Assembly: GCA_036337765.1 (NCBI GenBank) | Contig: JAYZDP010000232.1 | Location: 1-11,803, forward strand | Direction: 5' to 3' | DNA from: JAYZDP01 sp036337765 | Lineage (GTDB): Bacteria > Acidobacteriota > Thermoanaerobaculia > Multivoradales > Multivoraceae | DNA: 11,803 nucleotides | Shown: one piece after another, positions 7,969-11,803 of the stretch | Layout: each line of letters opens with the position of its first letter | How positions within the stretch are numbered: the first letter of the stretch is position 1 | Notes under the pieces: generated by a model | What the model saw: the letters and a program-made list of their open reading frames with translations, nothing else | Told to the model about the DNA's origin: nothing | The model's database searches: none | Translations under genes and position numbers: made by a program

Positions 7969-8826
7969 ATGCAGGAGACGGCCTCATCGACGGTCTTCGG
8001 CGGGGAGCAGAAGTTCTTCACCCACGCCTCGGACGTGCTGGGTTGTGAGATGAACTTCGCGGTGTTTCTGCCCCCGGCGGCGCAGAACCTCGAGTGCCCG
8101 GTTCTCTACTGGCTTTCGGGGCTGACCTGCACCGAGCAGAACTTCGTGACCAAAGCCGGTGCGCAGCGCTATGCCGCCGAGCAGGGTGTAATCCTCGTCG
8201 CCCCCGACACGAGCCCGCGCGGCAGCCAGGTGCCGGATGTCCAAGACGATCCCTATCTGGGATGCGGCGCTGGCTTCTATGTCAATGCAAGCGAGCCGCC
8301 ATGGTCGGATTACTATCTGATGCACGACTACGTGGTGACCGAGCTGCCCGAGCTGGTCGAGACGGCCTTCGCGGTCGCGTCCGACCGGCTGGGTCCGAAA
8401 CGCTCGATCTCCGGTCACTCGATGGGGGGTCACGGCGCGATCCTCCTGGCGCTTCGCAACCCGGGCCGCTACCGCAGCGTGTCGGCGTTTGCGCCGATCT
8501 CTTCGCCATCGGCGTGTCTCTGGGGAGAGAACGCGTACACCAACTACCTGGGCGAGAATCGCGAGACCTGGCGCGACTGGGATATCTCGTTCTTGGTCCG
8601 CGACAGTCAGGAGCATCTGCCGATCTTGGTCGACCAAGGCGAGGAAGATCCGTTCTTGATGGAGCAGCTCAAACCCTCGCTCTTCCAAAAGGCGTGCTCG
8701 ATGGTGGAATACCCACTGCGGATGCGGCTCCAGCCGGGCTATGACCACAGCTACTTCTTTGTCTCCTCCTTCATCCAGGACCACATCGAGTACCACGCGG
8801 CCGCCTGTAGTGACCCCTCGGGCTAG
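7969..8826 (+). CDS. frmB: S-formylglutathione hydrolase
   Basis: A 285-residue alpha/beta hydrolase of the esterase D family that hydrolyses S-formylglutathione to formate and glutathione, completing glutathione-dependent formaldehyde oxidation. The catalytic triad is readable: S151 in GHSMGGHG, D227 in DQGEEDPFL and H260 in GYDHSYFF. Other family signatures are YWLSGLTCTEQNF (47-59), APDTSPRG (78-85) and the GAGFYVNASEPPW stretch (100-112). Length is typical. The ATG at 7969 is preceded by a good Shine-Dalgarno (AGAGGAAA, 7960-7967) at slightly short spacing, and it lies 14 bp after frmA. Its TAG stop overlaps the stop of the convergent cytochrome gene within one CTAG, so no intergenic terminator separates them. 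Confidence 0.96.
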   Translation: MQETASSTVFGGEQKFFTHASDVLGCEMNFAVFLPPAAQNLECPVLYWLSGLTCTEQNFVTKAGAQRYAAEQGVILVAPDTSPRGSQVPDVQDDPYLGCGAGFYVNASEPPWSDYYLMHDYVVTELPELVETAFAVASDRLGPKRSISGHSMGGHGAILLALRNPGRYRSVSAFAPISSPSACLWGENAYTNYLGENRETWRDWDISFLVRDSQEHLPILVDQGEEDPFLMEQLKPSLFQKACSMVEYPLRMRLQPGYDHSYFFVSSFIQDHIEYHAAACSDPSG

Positions 8827-11132
8827 GGGAGCCCAGCTTGGAGCTCTTGGACGAGGCGTTGCGGTCCAGGGGAGGTAGGGTTGAGGGCGAGGAGTCGCTC
8901 GGCCCAGGCCAGCGCCTCGCGGGGGCGGGCGTGTTTTCTCGACAGGGTGGCCAACGCGACGAGCGTGTCCGGGTCGGAGGGGTGTCGGCGGTGATGGTCC
9001 GACAGCGTCTCGAGCGCTTCGCTGACTCGGCCGGCGCTCTCGAGGGCGATGCCGAAGACATAGCCGTATCTCGGGTGTGAGGGTGCGGCTCGTGCCGCCA
9101 GCTCGAGCTGCTCGAGGGCCTCGGACAGGCGTTGCCCGCGCACCAGCAGCAGCCCAAGGGCGTGGCGGACCTCGGCGGTATCGCCGATTCCCAGCGCGTC
9201 TTGGAGGAGCGCCTCGCCCTCGGCGTCTCGGTTCTGCTGGCGGCGTAGGTCTGCGAGGTTGACGATGGCCGGGACGAAGCGGCCGTCGAGGGCGAGGGCG
9301 CGGACGTAGGCGGCGTCTGCTGCGGCCAGGTCGCCGCGCGCGACCTCGAGCAGGCCCAGGTTCAGCCAGGATTCGGGCCGATCGGAGTTCAGCAGTAGGC
9401 CGCCGCGAAGCTCGGCCAGGGCCGCATCGCGCTTGGGGACTGCGCCGGAGGGAAGGCCGTTGGCGGGGATGTCCGCCATTACTCGCGCGGCCTCGATCCG
9501 CACCGCGCGTATCGGGTCCTCGAGGAGGTGTCCAGCCAACTCGAATCTCGATTGCGGGTCGATGCCGGTCAGGGGCGTCAACGACGCGAGCCGAACCAGG
9601 GCGTCGGGGTCACGGCTGGAGAGGCGGATGGTGTCGAGGAAAGTGGCGTTCGGAGCTGGCGTGAGCAGCGCCGTGGCCGTCGCCCGGACGATTCCCGGCG
9701 CCTCTCCGCCGAGGATGAGGGACTGAAGACCCTCGGTCGCTTCCGTGGCGCCGTCTCTCGCGGCGCGCAGAACCTCGCCATAGTGTGGTGGTGGGCTCGG
9801 GGCGTCTCCACGCCACGCCGCCACCCGCTCGGCCGCCCACCCGGGCAGACGATCCTCGTGGCACGACGCGCATGCGCTCGGCGATCCGAGGCTGGCCGAC
9901 AGGCCCGGGCGGGGGATGCGGAAGCTGTGATCGCGTCGCTCGTCGATGCCCATGTAGGTGCGAGAAGGCATGTGACACTCGACGCAGTGCGAGCCCTGCG
10001 ACTCCGCGCCATGGTGGTGATGGTCAGTGGTGTCGAAGCGCTCGGGAAGGTGGCACCCCGCGCAGCGATCGTTGCCTCGACCACGTACCGTGAGGCTGTG
10101 AGGGTCGTGGCAGTCGGAACATGTCACGCCGGCGGCGTACATGCGGCTCTGCAGGAAGGAGCCGTGCACATAGACCTCGTCGCGAATCTGTCCGTCGGCG
10201 TAGTAGAGAGGTTCCTCGAGAAGGCTCAGGCGGTGGGTATCGAGCAGTGGTGCACCGTGGCGGTAGTCCTCGCTGAAGACCGACCTGCGAGAGTGACAGC
10301 GTGCGCAGGTCTCGGTCTGGCTGTGATCCGTGCGTTCAGCCGAGCGTGTGGCAATGCCGCGCTGCGGGTCCATGATCCAGGCCGCTTCCGGGCCGCGCAG
10401 GCTGACGAGCCCGGGCCCACTGTCCGTCAGAGGATTCTCGGCCCAAGCCAGATGCCGTGACGCCGGACCGTGGCAGGACTCACACGCGACGTCGAGCTCG
10501 CTCGACCGCGTGTCGTAGGTGTCGGTATCCGGGTCGTAGCCCTTGCGGACGTGGGTCGAATGGCACTCTGCGCACATGTAGTTCCAGTTCTGGTCGCGTC
10601 CGGTCCAGTGCAGCGAGTCGCCTGGCGGAATCGCCTCGTCGGGGTAGAGGTGGAACCAGCGCTGGCCGCCGTTCGCCTTCGTCCGGGTGTCCCAGGCGGT
10701 CTGCAGAACCTGAACCCGGCCGCCGCCGACGTCGACGAGGTACTGCTGTAGCGGTTCGAAGCCGAACACCCAGGCGACGACGAAGTCTGCTGGCCGCCCG
10801 TCTTCACCTTCGGTTCGGACTTTGAAGCTCGGGCCGTCGCGGGTGAAGTGAGAGGCAACGCCATTGTGGGTGAAGCTCGCGTCGTCGAAGTCCCCGAGAA
10901 CCGTCTGAGGGCTCGGCTGCTGCATCGCCAGATCGTGGTGGGAGCTTTGCCACAGGTCGCACTGCTGCCGGTGGCAGGCGATACAGGACTCGGAGCCGAC
11001 GTACGTAGCCGGTGCCTGCGGGGCTGTCGAGTGGTCCGGCTGGGGTGCAGGCGTTTGAGGCCTGCAAGAGGAGGCCAGAATTACGATCAGGAGTGCCGCG
11101 GGTCGAGTCGCGGTGCCGGTTGGCCACTTCAA
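8823..11132 (-). CDS. Octaheme c-type cytochrome lipoprotein with HEAT-like and TPR C-terminus
   Basis: A 769-residue exported multiheme cytochrome. The N-terminus has a hydrophobic stretch (12-20) ending in LASSC, a plausible lipobox with lipidated C23, so it is probably membrane-anchored and faces the periplasm or outside. Eight CxxCH haem motifs start at residues 50, 187, 217, 276, 338, 357, 383 and 421. A histidine-rich patch (DTTDHHHHG, 367-375) and the run DHSFRIPRP (401-409) recall a recurrent family of cytochrome-TPR proteins. Residues about 450-555 look like degenerate HEAT-type helices (for example IRAVRIEAARVMADIP), and about 585-755 are tetratricopeptide-like helices (ESWLNLGLLEVARGDLAAADAAYVRAL). 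The electron-transfer partner and any substrate are unknown; such proteins are sometimes labelled as nitrite-reductase-like, which the sequence alone does not justify. The start is TTG, the best candidate after the upstream in-frame TAG at 11175-11177, with only a weak, distant GAGGG upstream. Confidence 0.88.
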   Translation of the reverse strand: MKWPTGTATRPAALLIVILASSCRPQTPAPQPDHSTAPQAPATYVGSESCIACHRQQCDLWQSSHHDLAMQQPSPQTVLGDFDDASFTHNGVASHFTRDGPSFKVRTEGEDGRPADFVVAWVFGFEPLQQYLVDVGGGRVQVLQTAWDTRTKANGGQRWFHLYPDEAIPPGDSLHWTGRDQNWNYMCAECHSTHVRKGYDPDTDTYDTRSSELDVACESCHGPASRHLAWAENPLTDSGPGLVSLRGPEAAWIMDPQRGIATRSAERTDHSQTETCARCHSRRSVFSEDYRHGAPLLDTHRLSLLEEPLYYADGQIRDEVYVHGSFLQSRMYAAGVTCSDCHDPHSLTVRGRGNDRCAGCHLPERFDTTDHHHHGAESQGSHCVECHMPSRTYMGIDERRDHSFRIPRPGLSASLGSPSACASCHEDRLPGWAAERVAAWRGDAPSPPPHYGEVLRAARDGATEATEGLQSLILGGEAPGIVRATATALLTPAPNATFLDTIRLSSRDPDALVRLASLTPLTGIDPQSRFELAGHLLEDPIRAVRIEAARVMADIPANGLPSGAVPKRDAALAELRGGLLLNSDRPESWLNLGLLEVARGDLAAADAAYVRALALDGRFVPAIVNLADLRRQQNRDAEGEALLQDALGIGDTAEVRHALGLLLVRGQRLSEALEQLELAARAAPSHPRYGYVFGIALESAGRVSEALETLSDHHRRHPSDPDTLVALATLSRKHARPREALAWAERLLALNPTSPGPQRLVQELQAGLP

Positions 11133-11174
11133 GGCCGAATCGAGCCCTCGGTCGTTGGAGCTGGTTATGGGACC

Positions 11175-11803
11175 CTACGCCGCGGTGGCCGGTCCCGGCG
11201 CCGCAATGCTATCGGAGAGGGCGCCATACCGGCGATCGCGGCGGCGGAAGTCGGCAAGGGCAGCCGCGAGGTCGCGGGGTCTGAAATCGGGCCACAGGCG
11301 GTCGCAGAAGTGCAGCTCGGCGTAGGCACTCTCCCACAGCAGAAAATCACTGAGGCGCTTCTCGCCCCCGGTGCGGATCAGAAGGTCGACCTCGCGGATC
11401 GTCGGCGAGGAATGGATCACTTCCAGGAGTCGCCGATGGAAGTCGTGGCGATCCAGGCCACCTCGGCCACCGCCCTGGGCGGCGGCCGCGAGGATCGCGT
11501 CGCGGCTCGAGTAGTCGACGGCGAAGCGGAGCTCCAGGCGACGACCGCCTCGAGTCGCGCGCTCGGTCCGTTGGATCTCGGCCACGAGATCGGGGTGCAG
11601 CCGATCTCGACGACCGATGACACTGACTCGAAGCCCTTCGCTGACGCAGCGCATCGTCTCCTCGGCCAGATAGTCGCGCATCAGCTTCATCAGTGAGTTG
11701 ACCTCGGGCGCCGGTCGATGCCAGTTGTCGCTCGAGAACGCGTATAGGGTGAGGGTGCCGATGTCGAGATCCGCCGCGCTCTCGACGACACGTCGGACGG
11801 TCT
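11175..11803 (-). CDS. uppS: cis-Prenyltransferase, UppS family (partial, N-terminus off the right edge)
   Basis: About 209 residues of an isoprenyl diphosphate synthase of the undecaprenyl type, which would condense isopentenyl diphosphate units into the lipid carrier for cell-wall glycans. The first residues inside the window are TVRRVVESAADLDIGTLTLY; the frame then contains FSSDNWHRP (E. coli has FSSENWNRP), VSVIGRRDRL, RTGGEKRLSDF (11343-11375) and YAELHFCDRLWPDF, all family signatures. The N-terminal catalytic part with the MDGNGRWA-type motif is outside the window. The usual NYGGR-type motif is DYSSRD here (about 11500-11518), as in some paralogous cis-prenyltransferases, so it may not be the housekeeping UppS. 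The frame stops at TAG (11177-11175), 42 bp before the cytochrome start in the same frame. Confidence 0.9.
   Translation of the reverse strand, partial: TVRRVVESAADLDIGTLTLYAFSSDNWHRPAPEVNSLMKLMRDYLAEETMRCVSEGLRVSVIGRRDRLHPDLVAEIQRTERATRGGRRLELRFAVDYSSRDAILAAAAQGGGRGGLDRHDFHRRLLEVIHSSPTIREVDLLIRTGGEKRLSDFLLWESAYAELHFCDRLWPDFRPRDLAAALADFRRRDRRYGALSDSIAAPGPATAA

Noticed and set aside
9528..10460. Plus-strand open frame of 310 codons opposite the cytochrome
   Set aside because: The opposite strand encodes haem motifs in a continuous 769-residue frame; this is a shadow.
10848..11696. Plus-strand open frame of 282 codons spanning the cytochrome and uppS genes
   Set aside because: It crosses the boundary between two well-supported minus-strand genes and has no family resemblance.

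Overview
This is a dense, G+C-rich bacterial segment with no RNA genes, mobile elements or CRISPR. Seven protein genes are supported, two of them cut by the window edges. Protein styles (a DnaE2-type polymerase, a divergent UvrA, a cyanobacterial-type glutamate-cysteine ligase, an octaheme c-type lipoprotein with TPRs) suit an environmental Gram-negative such as an Acidobacteriota, Myxococcota or gammaproteobacterial lineage. The taxon cannot be fixed from this window. Many long ORFs antisense to real genes are by-products of high G+C.

Layout. Positions 1-2350 (minus) hold the N-terminal three quarters of an error-prone DNA polymerase, DnaE2, running off the left edge. A 116-bp A+T-richer gap (2351-2466) separates it from a divergent plus-strand run of five tightly spaced genes: a small thioredoxin-like [2Fe-2S] ferredoxin (2467-2847), a UvrA-family nucleotide excision repair ATPase (2859-5660), glutamate-cysteine ligase (5695-6837), S-(hydroxymethyl)glutathione dehydrogenase FrmA (6845-7954) and S-formylglutathione hydrolase FrmB (7969-8826). 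Gaps of 11, 34, 7 and 14 bp suggest one operon.

Converging on this run from the right are two minus-strand genes. One is an octaheme cytochrome c lipoprotein with a C-terminal TPR region (8823-11132), whose stop codon interlocks with that of frmB in a shared CTAG. The other is the C-terminal part of a cis-prenyltransferase of the UppS family (11175-11803), running off the right edge.

How the genes fit together. The ligase makes gamma-glutamylcysteine, the first intermediate of glutathione. FrmA and FrmB use glutathione to oxidise formaldehyde to formate. UvrA and DnaE2 handle bulky DNA damage and translesion synthesis. The main hypothesis is that thiol synthesis, formaldehyde removal and repair of formaldehyde-type DNA lesions are grouped here as one stress-response locus. 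The adjacency is seen directly; the functional link is inference.
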